The notes: generated by a model from the sequence alone, not told the origin. Counted from the stretch's first letter, positions 1 to 11,616 are shown. The stretch is DNA of 64,000 nt from Pararhizobium antarcticum (GCF_001885585.1 NZ_LSRP01000057.1:48298-112297); one strand, 5' to 3'. Made by a program: numbers and translations.

Positions 1-10
1 AGAGGAAACT

Positions 11-754
11 ATGGCTGATCTTCGAAACTACCAAACCCGAGTGTCGCCTGCCGGCGCGCAGGCGGGTGCCGTGATCGACCAGGGTCTGCGCACTCATATG
101 CTGAAGGTCTACAACCTGATGGCTCTGGGTCTTGCGATCACGGGTATCGCCGCCTACGCCGCATTTCAACTCGCATTTGCCGATGGGCAGCTGACTGCTT
201 TCGGACAGGCGATCTATGTCAGCCCGCTGAAGTGGGTCGTCATGCTGGCGCCGCTGGCACTCGTCTTCTTCCTGAGTTTCCGCATCAACAAGATGAGCGT
301 GGCTGCAGCCCAGACGACGTTCTGGATCTATGCCGGCCTGATGGGGCTTTCTCTGTCCTCGATCTTCCTGGTCTATACCGGTCAGAGCATCGTGCAGACG
401 TTCTTCGTCACGGCAGCTTCGTTCGGCGGCCTGTCGCTCTACGGTTACACGACGAAACGGGACCTGTCGGGCATGGGCTCGTTCCTTGTCATGGGCCTGT
501 TCGGCCTGATCATCGCCTCGATCGTCAACATCTTCCTCGGCTCGTCCGCCCTTGATTTCGCGATCTCGGTGATCGGCGTCCTGATCTTCGCGGGTCTCAC
601 CGCCTGGGATACGCAGAAGATCAAGGAAATGTACTTCGAAGCGGATGGTGCCGATGCTGCTGGCCGCAAGGCGATCATGGGCGCGCTGACGCTATACCTC
701 GACTTCGTCAACCTGTTCCTGTTCATGCTGCGTTTCCTTGGAAACCGCAATTAA
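11..754 (+). CDS. Bax inhibitor-1/YccA family membrane protein
   Basis: This 247-residue protein of the Bax inhibitor-1 (YbhL/YccA) family has a short hydrophilic N-terminus of about 35 residues followed by about seven hydrophobic segments to the C-terminus. The conserved C-terminal region carries the AWDTQKIK motif that marks the family. The family comprises inner-membrane proteins, some of which leak Ca2+ in a pH-dependent way; the physiological role in rhizobia is not settled. The start is preceded by AGAGGAAACT at the window edge. A strong terminator follows, so it is probably the last or only gene of its unit. Its leader lies outside the window. Confidence 0.93.
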   Translation: MADLRNYQTRVSPAGAQAGAVIDQGLRTHMLKVYNLMALGLAITGIAAYAAFQLAFADGQLTAFGQAIYVSPLKWVVMLAPLALVFFLSFRINKMSVAAAQTTFWIYAGLMGLSLSSIFLVYTGQSIVQTFFVTAASFGGLSLYGYTTKRDLSGMGSFLVMGLFGLIIASIVNIFLGSSALDFAISVIGVLIFAGLTAWDTQKIKEMYFEADGADAAGRKAIMGALTLYLDFVNLFLFMLRFLGNRN

Positions 755-776
755 GCTGGACCGACAGACAGAATGG

Positions 777-803
777 AAAAGGCGGCTTCGGCCGCCTTTT
801 TTG
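777..803 (+). terminator. Rho-independent terminator after the BI-1 gene
   Basis: A perfect GGCGGC/GCCGCC stem with a TTCG tetraloop is flanked by an A-run on the left and six T on the right. It lies 23 nt after the stop codon of the Bax-inhibitor gene. Confidence 0.9.
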
Positions 804-972
804 TTGCCAAGAGGAGAACTTGATGGCTCGGTCATGCCATGACAGAGAGGATAATCGCGAACATTGGGAATCCAAGCCGTGCCCTGTCCCTCCGCGATGG
901 AGCGGAAACGCAGGCCGACCGGCACCCGGAATTTTTCCAGATAGGCTCTCTTGGGGTTAAATCCTGCCGCGC

Positions 973-1377
973 TCAGGTGTCGATCAGTTTCAGCGCCTTG
1001 TCGAACACCTTCAGAACCTGTGGCAATTCATGGCCGCGCTTCAGGATCCGGCCGTTGACATCAACGACACTGAAGGCGCCCTGCTTGGACGAAAGCCTGG
1101 GGTTTTTCTCGATCCGGTAAAGCGGCGTCTCCCCCGATCGTTTGAAAACCGAAAAGACCGCCCGGTCCTTGAGGTGGTCGATGGCATAATCGCGCCAGTC
1201 GCCGTCTCCGACCATTCGCCCATAGATCCGCAGGATAAGATCCAGCTCCCGACGATGGAAGGTGATGGGCAGCGGATCGCGGGCGTTGCGGTATTCGTGG
1301 AAATCGACCACCACGTTCGATGCGGTCTCGCGGTCCGACCGTGTGTCGCCGCGCGGCAAATCCGGCTGATCAGTCAT
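973..1377 (-). CDS. DUF2794 domain protein
   Basis: This 134-residue protein matches the DUF2794 family of small soluble alphaproteobacterial proteins of unknown function. I recognise it from the central FHRRELDLILRIYGRMV stretch and the downstream DWRDYAIDHL segment. There is no signal peptide or membrane segment. It stands alone: the next minus-strand gene upstream (DUF1223) is about 310 bases away, and the plus-strand BI-1 gene converges on it. The C-terminus LKLIDT ends just before a gap shared with the BI-1 terminator. The function is unknown and I do not propose one. Confidence 0.85.
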   Translation of the reverse strand: MTDQPDLPRGDTRSDRETASNVVVDFHEYRNARDPLPITFHRRELDLILRIYGRMVGDGDWRDYAIDHLKDRAVFSVFKRSGETPLYRIEKNPRLSSKQGAFSVVDVNGRILKRGHELPQVLKVFDKALKLIDT

Positions 1378-1687
1378 TCTTATTCCCGGCCTTGTATTGT
1401 GACAGGACCGTTACAGTGTGCCTGAGCGTGGCTGAAAATCAAGCTGGAACGAAATTTGGATTATTTTGCGCCGCCGCATTTCAGTCAAAACCATGCCCAA
1501 ATTCCCGGCGACACTCCAAGGCGTCGTTGTCGGACGTGCGTTTTGCCACCCTGTCCGGCGCGTCATCCATAGTCGCTCGAGGCGTTTGTTCTTCAGTGAT
1601 GTGGTGGTTCGGTCCGGTATCTTCGAACCCTCAGCCCCAGCCCCTCGTCGCTACCGGGCCGAACCGATCCGCCATTGCTGCTGATTT
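1378..1687. other. Intergenic region between DUF2794 and DUF1223
   Basis: This 310-base stretch has no convincing gene. Short open frames on both strands lack family resemblance and a ribosome-binding site. It must hold the promoter of DUF2794 (minus strand). Next to the DUF1223 stop it holds a large imperfect hairpin, listed separately at 1606-1665. Confidence 0.6.
1606..1665. repeat. Long inverted repeat with 14-bp arms
   Basis: The left arm at 1606-1619 (GGTTCGGTCCGGTA) pairs with the right arm at 1652-1665. All 14 positions pair, one as a G-T wobble, across a 32-nt loop. There is no T-run on either side, so it is not a classic intrinsic terminator. It lies 23 nt past the DUF1223 stop and may stabilise the mRNA 3' end, or be a copy of a dispersed palindromic repeat. 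Confidence 0.6.
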
Positions 1688-2476
1688 TCAGTTGGCACCG
1701 TCCTTGGACAAGATCGTCGTCGCGCCGAGAATGGCGCTGGGCTTGTCGCCGTTTTTGATCGTCTGCAGCAGTATGGCGCAACCGCCATTGTCGCCCTGTT
1801 TGAGAACGGAGGCCGGCAGGACGAATTTCGAAGCCTTGCCATTCCACATGCCGATCGTCTGCACATCGCGCACCGCGTGCCAGTAGTCGACGCGCTTGCC
1901 GGTGTTCTCGCCCTTCTGGATGTTGACGGTCTGGCGTCGGTCGAAATAGACCACGACGACATCCGCCTTGCCTTCACCCGATCCGACGCTGATATCGATC
2001 TCGTCGCGGCCGATCCGGGCGCCGATCTTTACCTTCAGGCCATGGCCGCCGGCCGCCATCTCGTTGATGCGCGTCTTGATTCCAGAAAGATCGGAGCCGT
2101 TGATATGGTCCCGGCCGTTGATCACCGCCTGGGGTGTGTAGACACCACTGCGACCGAGCGCCTTTGCATAGGCGTATTGCCGTGCAGTGTTTTCCTTCGA
2201 GCCGAGCGTGTCTTCCCAGCCGAGGTAATTCCAGTAGTCGACATGGTAGGACAGGGCCACGACCTTGCCTTCCTCGACGAGGCGCTGGAGCGCGGCATCG
2301 GCCGGAGGGCAGGAGGAACAGCCCTGGCTGGTAAACAGTTCGACCACGCCGCTCGGGCCCAACCCGGCTGCCGGGGCGTCGTCGTCGGCATAGGCCGGAG
2401 ATGACATCGCCACACCGAAACCCAGGGCCAGAAGAAGGCAACGCACGGTGCGGGTTCCAGACATCAGACGTTCCAT
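1688..2476 (-). CDS. DUF1223 thioredoxin-fold protein, exported
   Basis: This 262-residue protein has an N-terminal signal peptide (hydrophobic core LLLALGFGVAM, cleavage likely after the SPAYA region). It then carries the DUF1223 signature: VELFTSQGCSSCPPAD with a CxxC pair, followed by SYHVDYWNYLGWED and TPQAVINGRDH. The family has a thioredoxin-like fold and is assumed periplasmic; its substrate is unknown. An alternative in-frame ATG at 2464 would give a four-residue shorter product, and the ribosome-binding site does not decide between them. It is monocistronic, with aconitase downstream on the same strand but 274 bases away. Confidence 0.85.
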   Translation of the reverse strand: MERLMSGTRTVRCLLLALGFGVAMSSPAYADDDAPAAGLGPSGVVELFTSQGCSSCPPADAALQRLVEEGKVVALSYHVDYWNYLGWEDTLGSKENTARQYAYAKALGRSGVYTPQAVINGRDHINGSDLSGIKTRINEMAAGGHGLKVKIGARIGRDEIDISVGSGEGKADVVVVYFDRRQTVNIQKGENTGKRVDYWHAVRDVQTIGMWNGKASKFVLPASVLKQGDNGGCAILLQTIKNGDKPSAILGATTILSKDGAN

Positions 2477-2698
2477 TCCTTCGGCCTTTTTAAGGCCATA
2501 CCATGCGAGCGCACAGGGACATTCTAATCCCGTGCAAGTAAAAACTTCGTACGAAACAGCCCGCCGTACCGAGCGCTGACCGATCCAGTGTTTAAAGGAG
2601 GTTTTTCCTTCTTGCGTCTGTCATACGCCGCCTGTGCTTCAACAGAAAGTCACGTTGGAGTGAGCCGCCCGGCACCGTCCATGACCGGTCCGGAAACG

Positions 2699-2731
2699 AA
2701 AGAAGCCGGGGCGTGGTGCCCCGGCTTCTTT
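2699..2731 (-). terminator. Rho-independent terminator of acnA
   Basis: A 14-bp stem (AAAGAAGCCGGGGC and its complement) with a five-base loop lies 20 nt beyond the acnA stop. T-rich ends on both strands make it potentially bidirectional. Confidence 0.85.
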
Positions 2732-2750
2732 CCGATTCAATGATGGCGGA

Positions 2751-5441
<2,691 letters not shown>

Positions 5442-5702
5442 TGGTTACCCCGTTCCGTTTGATCGCCAAGAACTGACGTACGAACGCCCTTGCGCTTTGG
5501 GAGCGCGAAATGGGATGCGGGTACGGCCATTTCCGCTGTCCGTACGTGGAAACTTCCATGTTCGGGCGCTAGGATGAAATTCACGCCGACCGCTGGCGTG
5601 TTGGGGCGTTTATAGATAATTTCTCAGAAACGTGCCAGACCAACTCTCCTCAAATTGAGACAATTTTTTCGCATTGCGACGAACGTCGTAAAGGGATCGT
5701 GA

Positions 5703-6347
5703 ATGCCGGTGAAACTGCATGTGGAAGATCTGGCCGCCCGACGCGGTGAAGACCTGATTTTCCAACATATTTCCCTTGTTCTGCAGGCCGGCGAGGGGCT
5801 TGTCGTGACGGGGGCCAACGGATCTGGAAAATCGACGTTCCTAAGGGTTCTGTCGGGGCTTTTGCCGGTGGACGCGGGCAGGGTCCGGCTGGAGGGCGCC
5901 GGGAGCGACAATCTTGCCGAATCCAGCCACTATCTCGGGCATCGCAATGCCATGAAGCGCGAGCTGACCGTCAGCGAGAACCTGGTTTTCTGGCAGGACT
6001 TCATGGGTGATTCGCCGGGAGGCCGCGGGCTGCCGGTCGAGGTGGCAATCGATGCGCTCGGATTGTCCGGCATCGGTCACCTGCCGTTCGGTTATCTCTC
6101 CGCCGGGCAGCAGCGGCGCATGGCCATGGCGCGACTGCTCGTTGCCTTCCGCCCCGTCTGGTTGCTCGATGAGCCCACCGCAGCGCTCGATGCCAGCGCC
6201 GACCGCATGTTTGCAGGCCTGGTCCGAGGTCATCTCGAACAGGGCGGCATTGTTGTTGCCGCGACCCATCAGCCGCTCGGGATCGACGGCGTGCGGGAGT
6301 TGCGAATGACAGGGTTTGCGGGTGTGTTTGCGGAGGCAGGGTATTGA
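5703..6347 (+). CDS. ccmA: Heme exporter ATP-binding protein CcmA
   Basis: This ATPase subunit of the CcmABCD complex releases holo-CcmE during cytochrome c maturation. The 214 residues contain the Walker A motif GANGSGKST near residue 40, the ABC signature LSAGQQRRMAMARLL, and Walker B VWLLDEPTAALD followed by the switch histidine in ATHQP. The length is typical of CcmA. It is the first gene of ccmABCDG and diverges from acnA. A perfect 13-bp palindrome lies between it and ccmB, which is unusual inside an operon. Confidence 0.95.
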   Translation: MPVKLHVEDLAARRGEDLIFQHISLVLQAGEGLVVTGANGSGKSTFLRVLSGLLPVDAGRVRLEGAGSDNLAESSHYLGHRNAMKRELTVSENLVFWQDFMGDSPGGRGLPVEVAIDALGLSGIGHLPFGYLSAGQQRRMAMARLLVAFRPVWLLDEPTAALDASADRMFAGLVRGHLEQGGIVVAATHQPLGIDGVRELRMTGFAGVFAEAGY

Positions 6348-6373
6348 TGTCGCTGTTACGCTGCCGTGAAATT

Positions 6374-6403
6374 CTCCCTCATCCGACCCTTCGGATGAGG
6401 GAG
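6374..6403. repeat. Perfect 13-bp palindrome between ccmA and ccmB
   Basis: CTCCCTCATCCGA and its exact complement are separated by CCCT. The 85-bp ccmA-ccmB gap is otherwise unremarkable. There is no T-run, so termination is unlikely. The CTCCCTCATCC type of arm resembles dispersed palindromic intergenic elements of rhizobia; this is family knowledge and has not been checked here. Confidence 0.7.
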
Positions 6404-6432
6404 GCTTTGCCAGGGATTCCGGGGGGGCAATC

Positions 6433-7092
6433 ATGATCGCCCTTTTCCTGCGCGACCTGAAGCTGTCCGTGCGCGCCGGTGGCGGGGCGTTGATTGGCGT
6501 CCTGTTCTTCATGACGGTCGTTGCGGTCATTCCGTTCGGGGTCGGTCCCGATCTCAATCTTCTGTCGCGCATCGGACCGGCCATTCTCTGGATCGGGGCG
6601 CTGCTCGCCTGTCTGCTGGGGCTCGACCGGTTGTTCCAGGCCGAGCGCGAGGACGGCTCGCTCGACGTGATGCTGATGCAGGAAACGCCTTTGGTGCTGT
6701 CCGTTCTCGTCAAGTGCCTGGCCCACTGGACGGCCTCCGGTCTGCCGCTGGTGATCGCCTCGCCGCTTCTGGGGCTTTTCATGAACATGAACGAGGTGGC
6801 GATCGGCGCGACGATGCTGACGCTCCTGGTCGGCACGCCGGCAATCACCTTCATTGGTGCTGTCGGGGCTGCCGTTGCCGTGGCACTGCCGCGTGGCGGG
6901 TTGCTGGTGTCGATCCTCGTGCTGCCGCTGGCCATCCCGGTTCTGATCTTCGGGGTCAGCGCCGCCTATGCGGCCGTCGAGGATCCGGCGCCGTTCCTGC
7001 CGCCATTCCTGATCCTGATCGCCATCACGCTGTTTTTCGCCGTCATCGGGCCGCTTGCCGCAGCGGCGGCGCTCCGGTCGTCTTCTGACTGA
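6433..7092 (+). CDS. ccmB: Heme exporter permease CcmB
   Basis: This inner-membrane subunit of the CcmABCD heme-handling ABC complex has 219 residues and about six hydrophobic helices. It has the typical N-terminal ALFLRDLKLSVRAGG and the LDRLFQAEREDGSLD loop, which is characteristic of CcmB and thought to contact CcmA. The length matches the family. It lies downstream of ccmA after an 85-bp gap holding a perfect palindrome, and 57 bp upstream of ccmC. Confidence 0.95.
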   Translation: MIALFLRDLKLSVRAGGGALIGVLFFMTVVAVIPFGVGPDLNLLSRIGPAILWIGALLACLLGLDRLFQAEREDGSLDVMLMQETPLVLSVLVKCLAHWTASGLPLVIASPLLGLFMNMNEVAIGATMLTLLVGTPAITFIGAVGAAVAVALPRGGLLVSILVLPLAIPVLIFGVSAAYAAVEDPAPFLPPFLILIAITLFFAVIGPLAAAAALRSSSD

Positions 7093-7149
7093 CGGAATCG
7101 TGATGACGCAGGGTCGATTGAAGACAAACCTCTTCCGCGTTAAAGAAGC

Positions 7150-7923
7150 ATGATGAACGATCAAAGCCTTGCCATCCGCAAATTCAGCGACCTTGCCAAT
7201 CCGACCCGGTTCCTCGGGCTGGCGGAGCGTCTGCTGCCATGGTTTTCAGGCCTGACCGCCCTTCTGTTTGTCGTCGGCCTCTATCTCTGTTTTACAACGC
7301 AGGGCGATTACCAGCAGGGCGAGACGGTCCGCATCATGTATATTCATGTGCCTGCCGCCTGGCTGTCGATGATGTGTTACACGGTGATGGCGCTGTCGGC
7401 GCTCGGGACGCTGGTTTGGCGCCATCCGCTGGCCGATGTTTCCGCGAGGGCTGCGGCCCCGATCGGTGCCTGCTTCACCCTTCTCGCGCTCGTTACCGGC
7501 TCGCTCTGGGGCAAGCCGATGTGGGGCACCTGGTGGGTCTGGGATGCCCGGCTGACCTCTGTCTTCGTGCTCTTCCTGATGTATCTCGGCCTGATCGCGC
7601 TCAATCGCGCCATGGACGATCCCGGCAAGGCTGCCAAGGTATCCGCGATCCTCATTCTCGTCGGCTTCGTCAATATTCCGATCATCAAGTTTTCGGTCGA
7701 GTGGTGGAACACGCTGCACCAGCCGGCGAGCGTCATGCGACTCGATGGTCCGAAGATCGATCCCGAGTTCCTGTGGCCGCTTCTGGTCATGGCGCTTGCC
7801 TTCTCGATGCTGTTCTTCACCCTGCATATTGCCGCCATGCGCAATGAGATCTGGCGCCGACGGGTCACGTCCATGCGCCGTCAGGCTGCGCGCAATCTGG
7901 GCATGGAAGGACGAAAGGCATGA
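7150..7923 (+). CDS. ccmC: Heme transporter CcmC
   Basis: This protein binds heme on the periplasmic side and loads it onto CcmE. The 257-residue polytopic protein carries the tryptophan-rich WWD motif (WGTWWVWDARLTS) and two conserved histidines in loops flanking it (YIHVP before, WWNTLHQP after). The start codon is one of two adjacent ATGs. The stop codon overlaps the ccmD start (ATGA arrangement at 7921-7925), indicating translational coupling. Confidence 0.96.
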   Translation: MMNDQSLAIRKFSDLANPTRFLGLAERLLPWFSGLTALLFVVGLYLCFTTQGDYQQGETVRIMYIHVPAAWLSMMCYTVMALSALGTLVWRHPLADVSARAAAPIGACFTLLALVTGSLWGKPMWGTWWVWDARLTSVFVLFLMYLGLIALNRAMDDPGKAAKVSAILILVGFVNIPIIKFSVEWWNTLHQPASVMRLDGPKIDPEFLWPLLVMALAFSMLFFTLHIAAMRNEIWRRRVTSMRRQAARNLGMEGRKA

Positions 7924-8096
7924 TGAGCCATACCGGATATGTGATGGCGAGCTACGGGACCGCCGCTCTCATGGTTGCGGGCCTGATCCTCTGGGTGTTC
8001 GCCGACGGGCGCGGGCGTCGCCGCGAACTCAAGGCGCTGGACGATGCCGGCATCCGCCGCCGGTCGGCGCCAACCACTGCCGGAGAGCCGCAATGA
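7923..8096 (+). CDS. ccmD: Heme exporter protein CcmD
   Basis: This small 57-residue protein starts at the ATG overlapping the ccmC stop. It has a single transmembrane helix (about residues 11-27, ending LILWVF) followed by a very basic cytoplasmic tail (GRGRRREL). This is the classic CcmD layout, in which the protein stabilises the interaction of CcmC and CcmE. Its stop overlaps the ccmG start by 4 bp. It was identified by position and topology because the sequence is poorly conserved in the family. Confidence 0.9.
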   Translation: MSHTGYVMASYGTAALMVAGLILWVFADGRGRRRELKALDDAGIRRRSAPTTAGEPQ

Positions 8097-8728
8097 CCAC
8101 GGAAACACCCGCACAGCCGGAACAGGGCCGCAGCGGCGGCACCCGTCTTGTCCTGGCGCTGCTGCCGCTTGTGATTTTCGCAGCGCTGGCCGCCGTCTTC
8201 TTCAGCCAGCTTCGTTCGGGCAAGGACATCAGCGAAATTCCATCGGCACTCATTGGCACCAAGGCGCCGCTGCTTGATATGCCGCCTCTGGCCGGTGCCA
8301 TGTTCGGCACCACGCCGATGCCGGCTCTGACCGACGCAGCGATCAAGGGCAGGTTGACGCTGGTCAATGTCTGGGCGTCCTGGTGCATTCCGTGCCGCGA
8401 GGAAAACCCCATTATCCTTGACCTTGCCAAGGACGAGCGGCTGACGGTGGTCGGCATCAACTACAAGGACGAGACCGGCAACGCACTTCGCTTCCTCGGC
8501 GAACTCGGCAATCCATTCTCCGCCATCGGCGTCGATCCGCGCGGCAAGGCGGCCATCGACTGGGGCGTTTACGGAATTCCGGAATCCTATCTGGTCGATG
8601 CAGACGGCACGATCATCTACAAGCGCGTCGGTCCGTTCGACCAGAAAAGCCTGCAGGAGGGCCTGCTTCCGGCCATCGAAAAGGCTGTTGCAGGAAAACA
8701 ACCGGTCGTGCCGGCGGCCGGCGGCTGA
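8093..8728 (+). CDS. ccmG: Thiol:disulfide interchange protein CcmG/DsbE
   Basis: This membrane-anchored periplasmic thioredoxin keeps apocytochrome c cysteines reduced for heme attachment. The 211-residue product starts at the ATG overlapping the ccmD stop. An N-terminal anchor helix spans about residues 18-40, followed by a thioredoxin fold with the active site WCIPC (Cys98, Cys101) and the YGIPESYLVD cis-proline region. It is the last gene of ccmABCDG. ccmE, ccmF and ccmH are absent here and must be encoded elsewhere, as is usual in rhizobia. It converges on the DUF2585 gene with a one-base gap. Confidence 0.96.
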   Translation: MTTETPAQPEQGRSGGTRLVLALLPLVIFAALAAVFFSQLRSGKDISEIPSALIGTKAPLLDMPPLAGAMFGTTPMPALTDAAIKGRLTLVNVWASWCIPCREENPIILDLAKDERLTVVGINYKDETGNALRFLGELGNPFSAIGVDPRGKAAIDWGVYGIPESYLVDADGTIIYKRVGPFDQKSLQEGLLPAIEKAVAGKQPVVPAAGG

Positions 8729-8729
8729 A

Positions 8730-9320
8730 TTAAAGCGCGCCCTGCCACGCCTTGACCGCATCGAGCGGCCAGACCAGCATCAGCACGTTGAGCGTCAGGT
8801 TGTCGCGGATCAACCAGCCTGTGAACAATTCGAAGACGATGGCGATCGCGATGGTAACCGCAACCGGCATGCGCGCGGCAAACACGAAGCCGAGCATCAT
8901 GAAGATGGTGTCCATCGCCGAATTCAGGATGCTGTCGCCGAAATAGTCCAGCGAAATGGTCGCGGCGCGGTAGCGGTCGATGATCAGCGGCGTGTTTTCG
9001 AGAATTTCCCAGGCGGCTTCGATCACGGTGGCGAGCAGCAGCCTGGCCGATAGCGGCTTGTTGCGCAGCAGCAGATATCCGAGCCCGTAGAACAGGAACC
9101 CGTGGATGATATGCGACGGCGTGTACCAGTCGGCCATGTGCTGCGAATTGCCGGGACCATTGGCGACAGGCTCGAACAGCTTGATGTAGCCGCATTCGCA
9201 GATCAGCAGACGGCCCATGAAATATTCGGTGATGATCTGGATCAGCAGGACGCCGAAGCTTGCAACCAGAAAGAACCGCGCGGCCGAAGGCTGCGGGTGG
9301 GATGCGGCGCGATCGGTCAC
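8730..9320 (-). CDS. UPF0314/DUF2585 integral membrane protein
   Basis: This 196-residue membrane protein has about five hydrophobic segments and conserved polar motifs: [32 protein letters not shown] and the [11 protein letters not shown] stretch. It belongs to the alphaproteobacterial DUF2585 (UPF0314) family of unknown function. Its ATG overlaps the yciB stop by 4 bp, so the two membrane proteins are translationally coupled. This suggests, without proving, a shared envelope role. Confidence 0.85.
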   Translation of the reverse strand: MTDRAASHPQPSAARFFLVASFGVLLIQIITEYFMGRLLICECGYIKLFEPVANGPGNSQHMADWYTPSHIIHGFLFYGLGYLLLRNKPLSARLLLATVIEAAWEILENTPLIIDRYRAATISLDYFGDSILNSAMDTIFMMLGFVFAARMPVAVTIAIAIVFELFTGWLIRDNLTLNVLMLVWPLDAVKAWQGAL

Positions 9321-9961
9321 GGCTTTTCCGCTCCGTCCTCTGATGTCTCGGTGCCGTGCTTCATGATCAGCGGCATCTGGGACAGGGTGAACAGGATGGT
9401 GATCGGCATGGTGCCCCAGACCTTGAAGGCGACCCAGAAATCGGTCGAGAAATTGCGCCAGATGACTTCGTTCAGAACGGCCAGGAACAGGAAGAACAGG
9501 CCCCAGCGGATCGTCAGCTTGCGCCAGCCGGCATCGTCGAGCTTGAAGGCGGCATGAAAGACATAGCCGAGCAGCGATTTGCCGAAGAGCAAGCCACCCA
9601 GAAGGATCGCGCCGAACAGGGCGTTGACGATCGTCGGCTTGACCTTGATGAACGTATCATTCTGCAGATAGAGCGTCAGCGCGCCGAAGATGAAGACGAC
9701 GACGCCTGATATCAGCGGCATCATCGGCAGCGTCCGCGTCAGCAGCCATGAAACGGTCAGCGCAATTGCCGTCGCTGCCATGAACAGACCGGTCGCGATG
9801 AAGATCGGCCCGCCGAGATCGGTCAGGACCGGAAAGCGTGCAGCAAGCCATTCGCCCCGGGCATTGGCGAAGAAGAAGACCACGAGCGGACCCAGTTCCA
9901 GTACCATCTTGAACAGCGGGCTGATTTCCTTGCGCGGCTTGGCGGCGTCGCTCGATGACAT
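9317..9961 (-). CDS. yciB: Inner membrane septation protein A (YciB)
   Basis: This 214-residue protein of the YciB/IspZ family has about five to six membrane helices. In enterobacteria the family is linked to cell-envelope synthesis and division-site proteins. Family features visible are [19 protein letters not shown] near the N-terminus, the [19 protein letters not shown] loop and the C-terminal [12 protein letters not shown] chose the ATG at 9961 because TAGGAG sits eight bases upstream; a longer frame to 10027 lacks this signal. It is coupled to the downstream DUF2585 gene. Confidence 0.92.
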   Translation of the reverse strand: MSSSDAAKPRKEISPLFKMVLELGPLVVFFFANARGEWLAARFPVLTDLGGPIFIATGLFMAATAIALTVSWLLTRTLPMMPLISGVVVFIFGALTLYLQNDTFIKVKPTIVNALFGAILLGGLLFGKSLLGYVFHAAFKLDDAGWRKLTIRWGLFFLFLAVLNEVIWRNFSTDFWVAFKVWGTMPITILFTLSQMPLIMKHGTETSEDGAEKP

Positions 9962-10149
9962 GATGTCGCTCCTAAAGTGTCTGCTCGGTGGAGCAATGGT
10001 CGTCTGTGTCGGGTGCGCGGGGGTCACGCAGCGGTTCTGCCGTCGCCCCTATCGGGATCCGGATGCGCGGGTCTGTTGCAGGGATTAAAGCGGGCAAGCC
10101 AAACCTTCAAGCCCAGGTGCACCAGCAAAATGGCAAAACGATATCAACG

Positions 10150-11592
10150 TCAATGGTCAAGCCCGGCGATCGCCTCGGCAAAATCCTTGGCCTCGAAGGG
10201 TTCGAGATCGTCGATGCCCTCGCCGACGCCGATGAAATAGACGGGCAGCTTGTGCTTGGCGGAGATCGCAACAAGGATGCCGCCGCGCGCCGTGCCGTCG
10301 AGCTTGGTCATGATCAGGCCGTTGACGCCGGCGACATTGCGGAAGATTTCCACCTGGTTGAGGGCGTTCTGTCCGGTCGTCGCGTCCAGCGTCTGCAAGA
10401 CGGTATGCGGCGCATCCGGATCAAGCTTTCCGAGAACACGGACGATTTTTTCCAGTTCCGCCATCAGTTCCGTCTTGTTCTGCAGGCGGCCGGCGGTGTC
10501 GATGATAAGCACGTCGCTCTTTTTCAGCCGCGCCTGTTCGAATGCCTCATAGGCGAGGCCGGCCGCATCGGCGCCGAGCCGGGAAGACACGATGTCGGAC
10601 TTCGTCCGCTCCGCCCAGATGTTCAGCTGCTCGATGGCGGCAGCGCGGAAGGTGTCGCCGGCCGCCAGCATCACCTTCAGGCCCGCGCCGGAGAGTTTCG
10701 CCGCCAGCTTGCCGATCGTCGTCGTCTTGCCCGTGCCGTTGACGCCGACCACGAGGATCACATGCGGCTTGTGGCTGAGATCGAGCTGCAGCGGTTTGGC
10801 GACTGGGCCGAGAACCTTGGTGATCTCGGCGGCCATGATCCGGGTCACGTCCTCGCCGCTCACATCCTTGCCGTAGCGCTCGGCCGACAGCGCATCGGTG
10901 ATGCGCAGGGCGGTTTCGAGCCCGAGATCGGCCTGGATCAGTAGATCCTCCAGATCCTGCAGCGTGTCCTCGTCGAGCTTGCGCTTGGTGAAAAGGGCGG
11001 TGATCTGGCCAGTCAGCTGGGACGAGGTTCGGGCCAGACCCTGGCGCAGGCGTTGATACCATGTGAGCTTCTGGGTGGGGGCAACGGGTTCCGGTTCAAG
11101 CGTCGGGCCGGTGGCGAAGCCCTTGGGTAGGACGGGCGTCGTGACTTCTTCCAACGGCTCGTCGGTAATCGGGGAGAACCCGGCAACATCCTGCGCGCTG
11201 TCGGGGGCGTCTTCTGCCTCGGCCTCGGCTTCCAGCAGCGACAGCGGAATGAGCCCGAGATCGCCGATCTGCTCGGTAGCGGGGAGGATGGCGAAGGTTT
11301 CTTCCTCCTGCTCCTCTTGCGTCAGCGCTGTCGAGCCGTCCTCTTCCAGATCTGCGGATGGCCCGCCCGCCGTGTCCATCTCTTCCGACAGCACCGGGTC
11401 TTCGGCCAGTGGCAGGTTTTCCGTGCGGGAGTGCGGTTCGAGTTCGGCTTCGATGGCGCGCGTTTCTGCCGGGCTGAAGGCGGATTCGGCCAGGTCCATT
11501 ACCGTGTCGACGGCGGGCGTGGCCGCGGGCTCCGCTTGCGCGGGTTTGTCCTTGCCGAAGGTAAAGACCTTTTTGAAAAAGCTGAGCGCCAT
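10150..11592 (-). CDS. ftsY: Signal recognition particle receptor FtsY
   Basis: This SRP receptor GTPase docks the Ffh-ribosome complex at the membrane. It has 480 residues: a long acidic, Glu/Asp-rich low-complexity A domain (about residues 15-180), then the N domain and the G domain. The G domain carries VGVNGTGKTTTIGKL, DTFRAAAIEQL, DTAGRL and TKLDGTARGG. The acidic extension is longer than in minimal FtsYs but typical of alphaproteobacteria. It is the third gene of dapF-mtaB-ftsY, 24 bases after mtaB. Its partner Ffh is encoded about 4 kb away on the plus strand. Confidence 0.97.
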   Translation of the reverse strand: MALSFFKKVFTFGKDKPAQAEPAATPAVDTVMDLAESAFSPAETRAIEAELEPHSRTENLPLAEDPVLSEEMDTAGGPSADLEEDGSTALTQEEQEEETFAILPATEQIGDLGLIPLSLLEAEAEAEDAPDSAQDVAGFSPITDEPLEEVTTPVLPKGFATGPTLEPEPVAPTQKLTWYQRLRQGLARTSSQLTGQITALFTKRKLDEDTLQDLEDLLIQADLGLETALRITDALSAERYGKDVSGEDVTRIMAAEITKVLGPVAKPLQLDLSHKPHVILVVGVNGTGKTTTIGKLAAKLSGAGLKVMLAAGDTFRAAAIEQLNIWAERTKSDIVSSRLGADAAGLAYEAFEQARLKKSDVLIIDTAGRLQNKTELMAELEKIVRVLGKLDPDAPHTVLQTLDATTGQNALNQVEIFRNVAGVNGLIMTKLDGTARGGILVAISAKHKLPVYFIGVGEGIDDLEPFEAKDFAEAIAGLDH

Positions 11593-11616
11593 TTGAAGTC
11601 CGTAAGCTCGGGCCGC

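Noticed and set aside
5619..5629. TTTCTCAGAAA palindrome between acnA and ccmA as an iron-response (Irr/RirA) site
   Set aside because: It does not match the iron-control-element or iron-rhodo-box consensus; noted only as a short palindrome.
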